This document shows positions 26,590-35,427 of a stretch of 64,000 nucleotides of DNA, piece after piece. This stretch comes from Nocardia sp. BMG51109 (GTDB lineage: Bacteria > Actinomycetota > Actinomycetes > Mycobacteriales > Mycobacteriaceae). A model generated the notes under the pieces. That model saw only the letters and a program-made list of their open reading frames with translations. It was not told the origin of the DNA and ran no database searches. The stretch covers positions 6,696,001-6,760,000 of the forward strand of contig NZ_JAFQ01000004.1 of assembly GCF_000526215.1 (NCBI RefSeq). The letters run 5' to 3'. The translations under genes and the position numbers were made by a program. Numbering within the stretch: the first letter of the stretch is position 1; each line of letters starts with the position of its first letter.

Positions 26590-27386
26590 GCGGCACAGGC
26601 GAGTCCGAGCAGCCGCCGCTGCTGGTCGAGCGTGACGGAGCCGTCGCGGTGGTGACGATGAACCGCCCGCACCGGCGCAATGCCCTGAGCCTGGAGATGA
26701 TCGGGCTGCTCTCGCGCGCCTGGGACGAAATCGACGGCGACGACGCCATCCGCGCCGCCGTCCTCACGGGTGCCAGCGACAATTACTGCGTCGGCGGCGA
26801 TCTCGGCGACGGCTGGATGTCCGACGGCGGGAAACGAGCGAAGCTCGACCCCTCGGAGATCGGGCGCGGCCTGCTGCTCACCCGGTCGCTGCGCAAACCG
26901 CTGATCGCGGCGGTCAACGGCGCATGCCTCGGCGGCGGCCTGGAAATGTTGCAGCAGACCGATATTCGCGTCGCCGAGGAACAGGCGACGTTCGGGCTAC
27001 CGGAGGTGCGGCGCGGGCTCATCCCCGGCGCCGGGTCGACAGTGCGCCTGAAGCGGCAGATCCCCTACACCAAGGCCGTCGAGATGATCCTGACCGGCGA
27101 CCCGCTCACCGCGCGCGAGGCCTACGAATTCGGCCTCGTCGGTCACGTCGTCCCCACCGGCACCGCGCTCGGCCGGGCGCGCGAGATCGCCGGACGGGTC
27201 GCCCGGAACTCGCCGCTGGCGGTCCAGCACGCCAAGGCCGCGCTGCTGGCCAGCGGCTGGCTGCCCGACGAGGACGCCCGCGCGATCGAGGGCCGGTTCG
27301 TCGGCGAGGTGATCACCTCCGAGGATGCCAAGGAGGGCCGGAAGGCATTCATGGAGAAGCGAGAACCGAGGTTCACCGGACGATGA
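26586..27386 (+). CDS. enoyl-CoA hydratase/isomerase (crotonase family)
   Basis: 266 residues from GTG 26586. Crotonase fold with the oxyanion-hole segments ASDNYCVGGDLGDG and NGACLGGGLEMLQQTDIRVA, and FGLPEVRRGLIPGAGSTVRL. Expected to hydrate or isomerise an acyl-CoA double bond. Translationally coupled to the genes on both sides, so it acts in the same pathway. Specific substrate unknown. Confidence 0.88.
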   Translation: MSGTGESEQPPLLVERDGAVAVVTMNRPHRRNALSLEMIGLLSRAWDEIDGDDAIRAAVLTGASDNYCVGGDLGDGWMSDGGKRAKLDPSEIGRGLLLTRSLRKPLIAAVNGACLGGGLEMLQQTDIRVAEEQATFGLPEVRRGLIPGAGSTVRLKRQIPYTKAVEMILTGDPLTAREAYEFGLVGHVVPTGTALGRAREIAGRVARNSPLAVQHAKAALLASGWLPDEDARAIEGRFVGEVITSEDAKEGRKAFMEKREPRFTGR

Positions 27387-27430
27387 GCCGACCCGGACAG
27401 CACAATCCCGGACAGCACGATGGAGGCAGG

Positions 27431-28651
27431 ATGCGACGCGTTTTCGTGGTCGGGGTGGCGATGACGCCGTTCGTCAAGATCGGCTCGCGCGACTGGACCT
27501 TTCCCGCGATGGTCGGCGAGGCCGTGCGCGGCGCGCTCGACGACGCGGGGATCGGCTACGACCGAATACAGCGCGCCGCGGTGGGATACGTCTTTCAGCC
27601 GTCGACCGCCGGACAGCGCGCGCTCTACGACGTCGGCCTCACCGGCATCCCGGTGGTGAACGTCAACAACAACTGCGCGACCGGATCCACCGCCCTGATG
27701 CTCGCTCGCGAATGGGTCGGCGCGGGCCTCGCGGAGGTCGCCCTGGCCGCCGGATTCGAGCAGATGACCAAGGAGGCGATGGCGGGCCCGGCGACCAGGC
27801 CGGCCGTCACCACCATCGATGCCCACCTGCGCGTGATGGCCGAACAGTACGAGTACGGCACCGCGCCGATGACGACCCAGTTCTTCGGCAACGCCGCCCT
27901 CGAGCACATGAAGCGCTACGGCACCACCCCCGAACAGCTGGCCCGGGTGGCCGTCAAGAACCACGAGCATTCGACGCGGAATCCGTTGGCGCAGTTCCAG
28001 AATCCCTACACCCTGGACGAGGTGCTCGGCGACCGCCCCGTGCACGGCCCGCTCACCCGCTCGCAGTGCTCGCCGATGTCCGACGGCGCGGGCGCGGCCG
28101 TGCTGGCGAGCGAGGAGTTCGTCCGGGAGCACGGGCTCGAACACCAGGCGGTGGAGATCCTGGCGCAGGAAATCGTCACCGACGACGCCTCGGCGTTCTC
28201 GACCGGATCGATGGTCGACGTCGTCGGCGCGCCGATGACCCGTGTCGCCGCGCGGCGCGCCCTCGACACCGCCGGGCTCGACATCACCGACGTCGACGTC
28301 ATTGAGCTGCACGACTGCTTCTCGATCAACGAGCTGATCACCTACGAGGCGCTCGGGCTGTGCGGCGAGGGCGAGTCCGGGCCGTTCGCCGAATCCGGCG
28401 CCACCACGTACGGGGGCAGCTGGGTGGTCAATCCGTCCGGCGGGCTGATCTCCAAGGGCCACCCACTCGGCGCCACCGGTCTCGCCCAGGCGACCGAACT
28501 GTCCTGGCAGCTGCGGGGTCTGGCCGGCGACCGGCAGGTGCCCCGCGCGCGGGTGGCCCTGGCACACAATCTCGGTCTCGGCGGCGCATGTGCCGTCACG
28601 GTCTATGCCGCACCCGAGACCACCGATATCCGAGGAGCTGGCGACCAGTGA
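27431..28651 (+). CDS. SCP-x-type thiolase / lipid-transfer protein (Ltp1-like)
   Basis: 406 residues from ATG 27431, chosen for its GGAGG (the overlapping ATG 27383 would add 16 residues). Unlike its two relatives upstream it keeps the catalytic set: Cys in VNNNCATGSTALM (about residue 79), HDCFSINELITYE, and the histidine in GGLISKGHPLGATG. It should cleave beta-ketoacyl-CoA thiolytically. Most similar in outline to mycobacterial Ltp1/SCP-x thiolases. Confidence 0.88.
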   Translation: MRRVFVVGVAMTPFVKIGSRDWTFPAMVGEAVRGALDDAGIGYDRIQRAAVGYVFQPSTAGQRALYDVGLTGIPVVNVNNNCATGSTALMLAREWVGAGLAEVALAAGFEQMTKEAMAGPATRPAVTTIDAHLRVMAEQYEYGTAPMTTQFFGNAALEHMKRYGTTPEQLARVAVKNHEHSTRNPLAQFQNPYTLDEVLGDRPVHGPLTRSQCSPMSDGAGAAVLASEEFVREHGLEHQAVEILAQEIVTDDASAFSTGSMVDVVGAPMTRVAARRALDTAGLDITDVDVIELHDCFSINELITYEALGLCGEGESGPFAESGATTYGGSWVVNPSGGLISKGHPLGATGLAQATELSWQLRGLAGDRQVPRARVALAHNLGLGGACAVTVYAAPETTDIRGAGDQ

Positions 28652-30270
28652 CCGAAACGTCCACATCACTCGAAACATCCACGGACGCTGTCGATCCCGA
28701 CACCCGCCTGCGGTTGCCCGTGCACAACGGCCACAGCCTGCTGGCCGGATTGCGGCGGCACCGCCGCGATCCCGTCATGACGCTCGGCGACACGGTGCTC
28801 ACCGGCGCCGATGTCGTCGACGCGATCAGCCGCTACGCCGCCGCGTTCGCCGCCCACGGCATCGACACCGGTACGCCCAGCGCGCTGCTCGCCCTCAACC
28901 GCCCGGAGGTGCTGTTCATCCTGGGCGCCGGGCAGATTCGCGGCCATCGGCGCACCGCGCTGCACCCGATGGGCGGGCTCGACGACCACGCGCACGTGCT
29001 CACCGACGCCGGGATCACCAATCTGATCATCGATCCGCTGCCGAATTTCGTGCAGCGGGCACGGGAACTGGTGGACCGCGTGCCGGAGCTGACCCGCGTC
29101 CTGGTGCTCGGCTCGGTGCCCGAGGAACTGGCCGATGTCGGCGTCGACCTGATCGCCGCCGCGGACGGATTCGCTCCGCAGCCGATCGAGGCCGTCGACG
29201 TGCCACCGGATTTCGTCGTCTCGGTCAGCTACACCGGCGGCACCACCGGCAAGCCCAAGGGCGTCGTCGGCACCGCGGGCGGCATGGCGACCATGACGCA
29301 GATCCAGCTGTCGGAGTGGGAATGGCCGAAGCGGCCGAAGTTCCTGGTGTGCACGCCGCTGTCGCATGCGGGCGCCGCGTTCTTCCTGCCGGTCGTGCTG
29401 CTCGGCGGCGAATGCGTGGTGCTGCCGCGGTTCGACGCCGGAGAGGTGTTGCGCGCCATCGAGGAACACCGCATCACCGCGACCATGCTGGTGCCGTCGA
29501 TGCTCTACGCACTGCTCGACCACCCCGACATCGACAGCCGCGATCTCTCCTCGTTGCAGACCGTGTACTACGGCGCCTCGGCCATCGAACCGGGCCGCCT
29601 GACCCAAGCGATCGACCGCTTCGGCCCGATCTTCGCGCAGTACTACGGCCAGTCCGAGGCGCCGATGGCGATCAGCTATCTCGGCAAGGACGAGCACGAT
29701 CAGGCCCGGCTCACCTCGTGCGGGCGCCCGTCGACCGCGCTGCGCACCGCCCTCATCGGCACCGACGGCAAGCGCGTCGAGCCGGGCGAGGTCGGCGAGG
29801 TCTGCGTCTCCGGTCCGCTGCTCGCCGGTGGCTACCTGAACCTGCCCGAGGTCACCGCGGAGACCTTCCGCGACGGCTGGCTGCGCACCGGCGACCTCGC
29901 CCGCGAGGACGAGGACGGCTTCTGGCACATCGTCGGCCGCAGCAAGGACATGGTCGTCACCGGCGGCTTCAACGTCTTCCCCCGCGAGGTCGAGGACGTG
30001 GTCGGCGACCACCCGAAGGTCCGCGGCGTCGCCGTGGTCGGCGTCCCCGACCCGCGCTGGGGCGAGGCCGTCACCGCCGTCGTCGTCCTCGAGCCCGGCG
30101 CCACCCTGGACGAGGTCATCCCCGAGATCCAGGCGGATGTCAAGCGCCGCAAGGGTTCCGTGCAATCCCCCAAGCACGTCCTCGCGGTCGACGAACTCCC
30201 CCTCACCGGCCTCGGCAAGATCGATAAGAAGGCGGTCCGGGCCCTCGCGACGGAACGACTGAGCAGCTGA
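28648..30270 (+). CDS. acyl-CoA ligase (FadD-like, ANL superfamily)
   Basis: 540 residues from GTG 28648, overlapping the thiolase stop. Adenylate-forming ligase that activates a carboxylic acid as its CoA thioester. P-loop YTGGTTGKPKG, YYGQSE, GWLRTGDLAREDEDGFWHIVGRSKDM and the C-terminal lysine motif LPLTGLGKIDKKAV are all present. The last gene of the operon, it probably supplies the entry step. The acid is unknown; a steroid or branched acid is plausible from the partners. Confidence 0.9.
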   Translation: MTETSTSLETSTDAVDPDTRLRLPVHNGHSLLAGLRRHRRDPVMTLGDTVLTGADVVDAISRYAAAFAAHGIDTGTPSALLALNRPEVLFILGAGQIRGHRRTALHPMGGLDDHAHVLTDAGITNLIIDPLPNFVQRARELVDRVPELTRVLVLGSVPEELADVGVDLIAAADGFAPQPIEAVDVPPDFVVSVSYTGGTTGKPKGVVGTAGGMATMTQIQLSEWEWPKRPKFLVCTPLSHAGAAFFLPVVLLGGECVVLPRFDAGEVLRAIEEHRITATMLVPSMLYALLDHPDIDSRDLSSLQTVYYGASAIEPGRLTQAIDRFGPIFAQYYGQSEAPMAISYLGKDEHDQARLTSCGRPSTALRTALIGTDGKRVEPGEVGEVCVSGPLLAGGYLNLPEVTAETFRDGWLRTGDLAREDEDGFWHIVGRSKDMVVTGGFNVFPREVEDVVGDHPKVRGVAVVGVPDPRWGEAVTAVVVLEPGATLDEVIPEIQADVKRRKGSVQSPKHVLAVDELPLTGLGKIDKKAVRALATERLSS

Positions 30271-30369
30271 CCAGGTACGAGTGGCGGAGTTCGGCACGAG
30301 CGAGGACAGGCACCTACGCTGCGTAGTGGCTGTCGTCAGGCCGCCGGACATTCGATGGGAGAGAATTTG

Positions 30370-30645
30370 ATGAGAGCAGGCGTGATCGCGCTGATGGCCC
30401 TGGCATTCACCGGACTGGCAGGAGCGAGCGCCTCCGCCGTCGACACCGGCAGCGCCGGCCCGTCGGTCCCCGGCGCGCCGGGCGCCCCTCAGGACGGCCC
30501 GCCCGCCCCGCCCGACGGCCAGCACGTCGGCGACCCCTGCACCGCCGGCGGCGGCGCCCCGGGCCACTACGCGTGGGTCCACCTCGACGGCAGCGCCGCC
30601 GAACACTACGGCACCGAGTGGATGTGGGTCTGCCAGGCCAACTGA
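30370..30645 (+). CDS. small secreted protein
   Basis: 91 residues from ATG 30370, preceded by GGGAGA. A signal peptide (residues 1-23, ending ASASA) is followed by a Pro/Gly-rich spacer and a short globular tail with two cysteines (GDPCTAGG and WVCQAN) that could form a disulfide. Tryptophan-rich end. No family recognised. Its own transcription unit ends at the hairpin just downstream. Confidence 0.65.
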   Translation: MRAGVIALMALAFTGLAGASASAVDTGSAGPSVPGAPGAPQDGPPAPPDGQHVGDPCTAGGGAPGHYAWVHLDGSAAEHYGTEWMWVCQAN

Positions 30646-30665
30646 GGCAGGCAGTACGACGAAAG

Positions 30666-30699
30666 GATGCCCGGGCCGCTGTCGAGGGGCCCGGGCATC
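30666..30699. terminator. terminator hairpin between convergent genes
   Basis: Perfect 12-bp stem GATGCCCGGGCC/GGCCCGGGCATC with a 10-nt loop, followed by a T-rich but broken tail (TTGCTGTT). It lies 20 bp after the small secreted protein and 27 bp before the end of the convergent aldehyde dehydrogenase. Confidence 0.85.
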
Positions 30700-30726
30700 T
30701 TGCTGTTCACGCAGCCGGAATCCAGG

Positions 30727-32277
30727 TCAGCGCAGCCGGAATCGCCTCAGGGTCTGGAGCATTCGGACCGTCTGGTCGACGTATTTCGTGTACGGCTGAT
30801 CGGGTGGCGGGTTGAGCACCTGGCGTTTCAGGGTGGCGACGTTGGTGGATTCGGTGAACTTCAGCAGGCCCTGGTCGCCGTTGCGGACGCCGAGGCCCGA
30901 CGCCTTGAAGCCGCCCGAGGGGGCGCTCTTGCCGGCGTAGGCCAGTGCGGCGCTGTCGTTCACGTTCACGTGGCCGGTCTCGAGGCGGGCGCCGACCGCA
31001 CGGGCCGCGCGCAGGTCGCGGCCCCAGACGCTGGCGCTGAGGCCGTAGCGCGTGTCGTTGGCCAGTCGGACGGCCTCGTCGGCGGTCGCGAACGGATACA
31101 GGGCCGCGACCGGGCCGAAGGTCTCCTCGCCGAACAGATCGGCTCCCGCCGTGACGTTTTCGAGCACGGTGGGCTCGTAGAACGTCGGGCCCAGATCGGG
31201 CCGGGCACGGCCGCCGGTGAGCACCGTCGCGCCGAGTGCCTTCGCCTGCTCGACCTGCGCGGCCACCCGGTCGCGGTGCTCCACCGACACCAATCCGCCC
31301 ATCTCGGCGTCGAAGTCGTAGCCCGCGCCGACCCGCATCGCCGCGACCCGCGCGACGAACCTGTCCCGGAAGGCCGCATACACCGACTCGTGGACGTAGA
31401 TCCGCTCTATGTGCAGGCACAGCTGCCCGGTGTTGTTGAACACGCCGGGAATCGCGCTGTCGACGGCCTCGTCCAGGTTCGCGTCGGGCAGCACGATCAT
31501 CGGATTCTTGCCGCCGAGCTCCATGCACGATTCGATCAGGCGCCCCGCGGCCTGCGCGGCCACCCGGCGGCCGGTCGCCTCGGAGCCGGTGAACATCACG
31601 AAGTCGGCGCGATCGACGACCGCCGGGCCGACCACCGGCCCGTCACCGCACACGATCTGCACCAGACCCTCCGGAATTCCGGCCTCGCGCAACAACTTCA
31701 GGCCGAAGGCGGGACTCAGCGGCGTCCGGTTGTCGGGCTTGAGCACGATCCCGTTCCCGGCCAGCAGCGCCGGAATCGCATCGCAGAACCCGATCGCGAA
31801 CGGGAAGTTCCAGGGCGCGATCACACCCACCACGCCGCGCGGCTTGCGCACCTCGACCGACGTGCTGGCGAACGGAATCGCGCCCGGATGCCGCACCGGG
31901 CGCAACAACCGCGCCGCATGCTTCAGATAGTGGCTGGTGGCCATCGGGATATCGCAGAGTTCCTCGAACGCCATCCGGCGCGATTTCCCCGTCTCGACCT
32001 GGATCAGATCCGAGATGATCCGGTGGTTCTCCAGCACCAGGCGATGGAACCGCTCGAAGACCGCCAACCGCCGCCGGACCGGCCACCGGGCCCATTCGGC
32101 CTGTGCGGCACGGGCTTCGGCGAAGGCGGTGTCGACATCGGATTCCGACGACTGCGGCAACCGCGCCACCGGATCGCCGGTGAAGACCTCGAGCACCGGG
32201 ACCGTGTCGGCCGAGTCGCCGGTGACCAGCCGGGTCAGTCCTGCATAGTCGTACGCGGGGGCGGTCAGCGTGCTCAC
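30727..32277 (-). CDS. NAD(P)-dependent aldehyde dehydrogenase (succinate-semialdehyde dehydrogenase-like)
   Basis: 516 residues from GTG 32277. ALDH fold with WNFPFA cofactor region, the general-base Glu253 in MELGGKNP and the nucleophile Cys287 in NTGQLCLHIERI. It resembles the GabD2/SSADH subgroup, but the substrate is inferred only at the aldehyde level. A tandem ATCA-N2-TGAT operator 13 bp upstream matches the one before the CoA-thioester operon, so it probably belongs to the same pathway and regulon. Confidence 0.88.
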   Translation of the reverse strand: MSTLTAPAYDYAGLTRLVTGDSADTVPVLEVFTGDPVARLPQSSESDVDTAFAEARAAQAEWARWPVRRRLAVFERFHRLVLENHRIISDLIQVETGKSRRMAFEELCDIPMATSHYLKHAARLLRPVRHPGAIPFASTSVEVRKPRGVVGVIAPWNFPFAIGFCDAIPALLAGNGIVLKPDNRTPLSPAFGLKLLREAGIPEGLVQIVCGDGPVVGPAVVDRADFVMFTGSEATGRRVAAQAAGRLIESCMELGGKNPMIVLPDANLDEAVDSAIPGVFNNTGQLCLHIERIYVHESVYAAFRDRFVARVAAMRVGAGYDFDAEMGGLVSVEHRDRVAAQVEQAKALGATVLTGGRARPDLGPTFYEPTVLENVTAGADLFGEETFGPVAALYPFATADEAVRLANDTRYGLSASVWGRDLRAARAVGARLETGHVNVNDSAALAYAGKSAPSGGFKASGLGVRNGDQGLLKFTESTNVATLKRQVLNPPPDQPYTKYVDQTVRMLQTLRRFRLR

Positions 32278-32289
32278 GGCCGCGACTCT

Positions 32290-32312
32290 ATCAGTTGATT
32301 AGATCACTTGAT
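32290..32312. promoter_or_regulatory. tandem operator ATCAGTTGAT / ATCACTTGAT, 13-bp period
   Basis: Two ATCA-N2-TGAT blocks separated by TAG, between the divergent aldehyde dehydrogenase and TetR genes. ATCACTTGAT is identical to the first block at 23378-23387. The divergent TetR protein is the obvious binder. Confidence 0.65.
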
Positions 32313-32349
32313 AGAGATCGCGGGTTATACCGGCTCACCGGCGATTACA

Positions 32350-33024
32350 ATGCGGCAGGTGACCAACACAGCGGACGGCGAGACCGAACTCCGGGTGACC
32401 GCCGACGAACTGGCCATGCCCACGGACCGGCGCCTGGTGCTGGCCGCCGAGCGTCTGTTCGCCGAGCGCGGCGTCGACGCGGTGTCGCTGCGGGCGGTGA
32501 TGGCCGCCGCCGGCACCAACGTCGCCTCCGTGCACTACCACTTCGGTTCCAAGGACGCGCTGATCGAGGCGCTGATCCGGCAACGCAGCGAGTCCGTGGC
32601 CACCCGCCGCACCGCCCTGCTCGACGAGATGGAGCGTTCCGGCGACATCTCCCCGGGCGCGCTCGCCGCGGCGTTCGTCGTCCCCGTCTGGGAGATGACC
32701 ACCGGCGACGGCGCGTCCTGGGTGACCTTCATCGCCGGCCTCCTCGGCAGCGGCCACCCGGCCCTGTCCACCGTCGCCGACGGCTTCACCGACCAGGCCG
32801 TCCGCTTCAACGCCCTACTCGAACACCTCAACCCCGACCTCCCCCCGCCGACCATCCGCTTCCGCCTCGCCCAGGCCATGACCCTGACCTTCCAGGTCCT
32901 CGGCGACGTCCACCAGACCCAGAACCTCCTGGCCATCTCCGGCATCCGCCTGACCCCCGACGAGGTCCTGACCGAACTCATCGACGTCGTCACCGCGATC
33001 CTCGCCGGCCCGCCGGGGCGCTGA
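32350..33024 (+). CDS. TetR-family regulator, likely controller of the CoA-thioester regulon
   Basis: 224 residues from ATG 32350 (GTG 32359 possible; a TTG start inside the operator is rejected). Helix-turn-helix VDAVSLRAVMAAAGTNVASVHYHFGSKDALIEALI is clear. The C-terminal domain resembles the TetR_C_17-like group of fatty-acid-type regulators. Divergent from the aldehyde dehydrogenase. The same operator occurs 9 kb away before the DUF35/thiolase operon, so it probably represses both until an acyl-CoA ligand appears. Confidence 0.85.
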   Translation: MRQVTNTADGETELRVTADELAMPTDRRLVLAAERLFAERGVDAVSLRAVMAAAGTNVASVHYHFGSKDALIEALIRQRSESVATRRTALLDEMERSGDISPGALAAAFVVPVWEMTTGDGASWVTFIAGLLGSGHPALSTVADGFTDQAVRFNALLEHLNPDLPPPTIRFRLAQAMTLTFQVLGDVHQTQNLLAISGIRLTPDEVLTELIDVVTAILAGPPGR

Positions 33025-33359
33025 CCCGATCCGGCGCAGGGCGGGCACACCGGCAGACCTGCTTGCCGACGTGGACACGTGCGGCAGCGCCGAGCCCCGT
33101 CCGATGGACCACTACCCCCGCTCGGAGCGCGGCGTGCTCCGGCCCGCGGGCAACCGATCAGTCCATTCTTCGTCGACCGCGCACCCCTCCCGCCGGGCGT
33201 GTCATAGACTTCGGAAAGGCCTGATCGCCAAGACTTTCCGGGGGTTCGATACGCCGACATCGGTGCACCGATCGGCGGGCGGTAACAAACGGCCGGTACG
33301 ACTCGATCCGGTGTTGCGACGTTCGGTGCTCCGATACGTCGGTCTCTGGGAGGGAGACG
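33025..33359. other. intergenic region, no gene seen
   Basis: 335 bp before the P-loop gene. No ORF with family support. It ends in a good ribosome binding site (GGGAGGGAG) for the gene at 33360. No operator-like repeat was recognised. Confidence 0.5.
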
Positions 33360-35396
33360 ATGGCGAGATTCGTTGGCCGCACCAACGTTCTGGAACTGAT
33401 CGACCTGCTGACGGATACTCCGGCCCAGCGCTCGGTGCCGCGGCCCCGGCCGGTGCTCGTGCTCGAAGGGTGCGGCGGCTCCGGCCGCACCGCGCTCCTC
33501 CTCGAGACGCTCGCCACCTGGAACGATCACGCTCATGTGCTGCGGGTCCGTCCCCGCACGGAGACCGTCGGCAGCAGCCCGATCCGGCCCATGCTGGCCG
33601 CCGTGATGCTCGGACTCGAACGCGGCATCCCCGGGTATCCGATCAAATGCCATCGATCGTTGATCGCGCAGATCGCGATCAGCCAGGACTACCGGGAGAC
33701 GGAGGACAAGACCGCGGCGGCCGACCTGCGCGACAGGCTCGACAGCTACCGGCGCGACCGAGGCAGTCTCCGAGCCTTCAGCAACACCTTGATCGCGACG
33801 TCCTTGAAATACGTTGTCCTCCAACTACCCGGCGGGTTGGGGACGGTCGTACCGGAGTCCTTTTTCACGCAGATAGCGGACCGGACAACCGAGCAGCTGT
33901 GGCGGCTGCGCGTATTCGGCCGACGCTGGCAGGAGGCCCAGGACTGGTTCGGCAACCCCGGCGTCGGCCGGCCCACCGACCCCTACGTTTCGCTGGTCGA
34001 CCTGAGCAACGAATCCCGCAGCGACGATGCGGCGGCCCGGCACACGGTCGACGACGTACTCATGAAGGCGCTCCGGGCCGATCTCGCCGAAAGTGCCGAG
34101 CGCGCAGGCGCATTGCTGCCGAATGTGCTGATACTGGTCGACGACGGCGACGCACCGGAGGCCGCCGCCTTCACCGCCTCCCTGCTGCGGGCCCGCCGGG
34201 CACCCGTTTTCCCGGGCGGCACGAGAGAGGATCCGCTGACTGTGGTGACCACCAGTTCCGGAATCCTTGCCGACTCCCTCGCCGAACTCGTCCCCCCACC
34301 CGGCCTCTGGCTCGAATCACGCCGTCCCGACCGGATTTTCGACGTCACCGAGCCGTGGCTGCGGGTTCGGCTCGAACCACTCCGCCGGTCCGATATCCAC
34401 GCCATGGTCGAACACATCGACCTGTACCAGGCGGAGAAGATCGCCGACACCCTCCAGCGGCTGACGCACGGGCACGCCGCGGCGGTCGCGGCGATGGTGG
34501 AGCGAATACAGGAAAACCCTTCCCTGCGTGACGATATCGAGAAATTGCTGTCGGGCCCGGCACCGGAACCCTCGAATACCCTCGAGGACCATGTGCTGAA
34601 TGTCTTCGTCCGAGGCCTCAGTGACCGCCGGCGGCCGAGCGAGTCGACGACCAAGGCACTGATCACGCTGTCGGCATGCCGCAATCTCGACGACGCACAA
34701 GCACTGATCGGTGCGGCGGATATTCTTCCGCAGGATTGCCGTCCCGGCTCACCGCTGTTCACCTCCCCGACCCTCTGGATCGAGGACGAACAGGGCGATC
34801 GGCGCATGCACCCCCTGGCCCGATACCTGGGCCTGCGGGCCTTGCGCCGGCGGGGCGGCAAATATCCCGGCTGGACAACGGTATTCGAGTGCCTGCACGC
34901 GGCCACGGGCGACGACGACCTGATCGACGGACTGCACGCCGACCGAACCGATGGCGACTCCCGACTGGATCTGCTGGGTGCCCGGCTCCACCATCAGCGG
35001 TTGCTCGGCGACGAGGCCGGCGTGGTGTCGGCCCTCGCGGCGCTACTGCCCCGAATCCCCTCGAAGGACTGGCTGACGCTGTTCGACGCGATCGCCGGGA
35101 CTCCGGGCCCGAAACAGCTCGATCCGCCCCGGAAGCCCGAGAACGGCACCACCACCGGGCACGACGGCACCGAGCCGGCGCACTTTCCGGATTCGATGCG
35201 GGCACACCTCACCGATCTGCTCGACGCGGTTCCCGCATTCCATCTCGACCCGCGCATCACCGACGCGGCCGTCCGCGGCGCGCTGTGCCTGCGCGCCGAG
35301 AACAGCTATCAGCACCTGAGCAACCACGCCACGGACCGGGCGGTACTCCTGTTGCGCGCCAACGAGTACCGAATCCACGCGGCTCGGCTGTTGTGA
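33360..35396 (+). CDS. P-loop NTPase-like protein of unknown function
   Basis: 678 residues. The N-terminus looks like a STAND/AAA-type NTPase: ARFVGRTNVLELIDLL, then LVLEGCGGSGRTALL at residues 33-47. The Walker A lysine is replaced by arginine (Arg43). A Walker-B-like LILVDDGD lies near residue 257 and a sensor-like LTVVTTSSG near 290. The remaining 300 residues are helical and may form a sensor or scaffold. No signal peptide or TM, so cytoplasmic. Thirty bases separate it from the membrane-anchored binding-protein-like gene, so the two probably form one system. Confidence 0.65.
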   Translation: MARFVGRTNVLELIDLLTDTPAQRSVPRPRPVLVLEGCGGSGRTALLLETLATWNDHAHVLRVRPRTETVGSSPIRPMLAAVMLGLERGIPGYPIKCHRSLIAQIAISQDYRETEDKTAAADLRDRLDSYRRDRGSLRAFSNTLIATSLKYVVLQLPGGLGTVVPESFFTQIADRTTEQLWRLRVFGRRWQEAQDWFGNPGVGRPTDPYVSLVDLSNESRSDDAAARHTVDDVLMKALRADLAESAERAGALLPNVLILVDDGDAPEAAAFTASLLRARRAPVFPGGTREDPLTVVTTSSGILADSLAELVPPPGLWLESRRPDRIFDVTEPWLRVRLEPLRRSDIHAMVEHIDLYQAEKIADTLQRLTHGHAAAVAAMVERIQENPSLRDDIEKLLSGPAPEPSNTLEDHVLNVFVRGLSDRRRPSESTTKALITLSACRNLDDAQALIGAADILPQDCRPGSPLFTSPTLWIEDEQGDRRMHPLARYLGLRALRRRGGKYPGWTTVFECLHAATGDDDLIDGLHADRTDGDSRLDLLGARLHHQRLLGDEAGVVSALAALLPRIPSKDWLTLFDAIAGTPGPKQLDPPRKPENGTTTGHDGTEPAHFPDSMRAHLTDLLDAVPAFHLDPRITDAAVRGALCLRAENSYQHLSNHATDRAVLLLRANEYRIHAARLL

Positions 35397-35427
35397 TCAT
35401 TCCTCCGGCAGAAAGAGAACGGCACCC

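Noticed and set aside
32308..32349. TTG start for the TetR regulator that would add 14 residues
   Set aside because: It would begin inside the operator repeat with no ribosome binding site; ATG 32350 gives a standard N-terminus.
23436..33024. Genomic island boundary
   Set aside because: No integrase, tRNA, attachment repeat or insertion sequence was seen at either side, and base composition does not visibly change.
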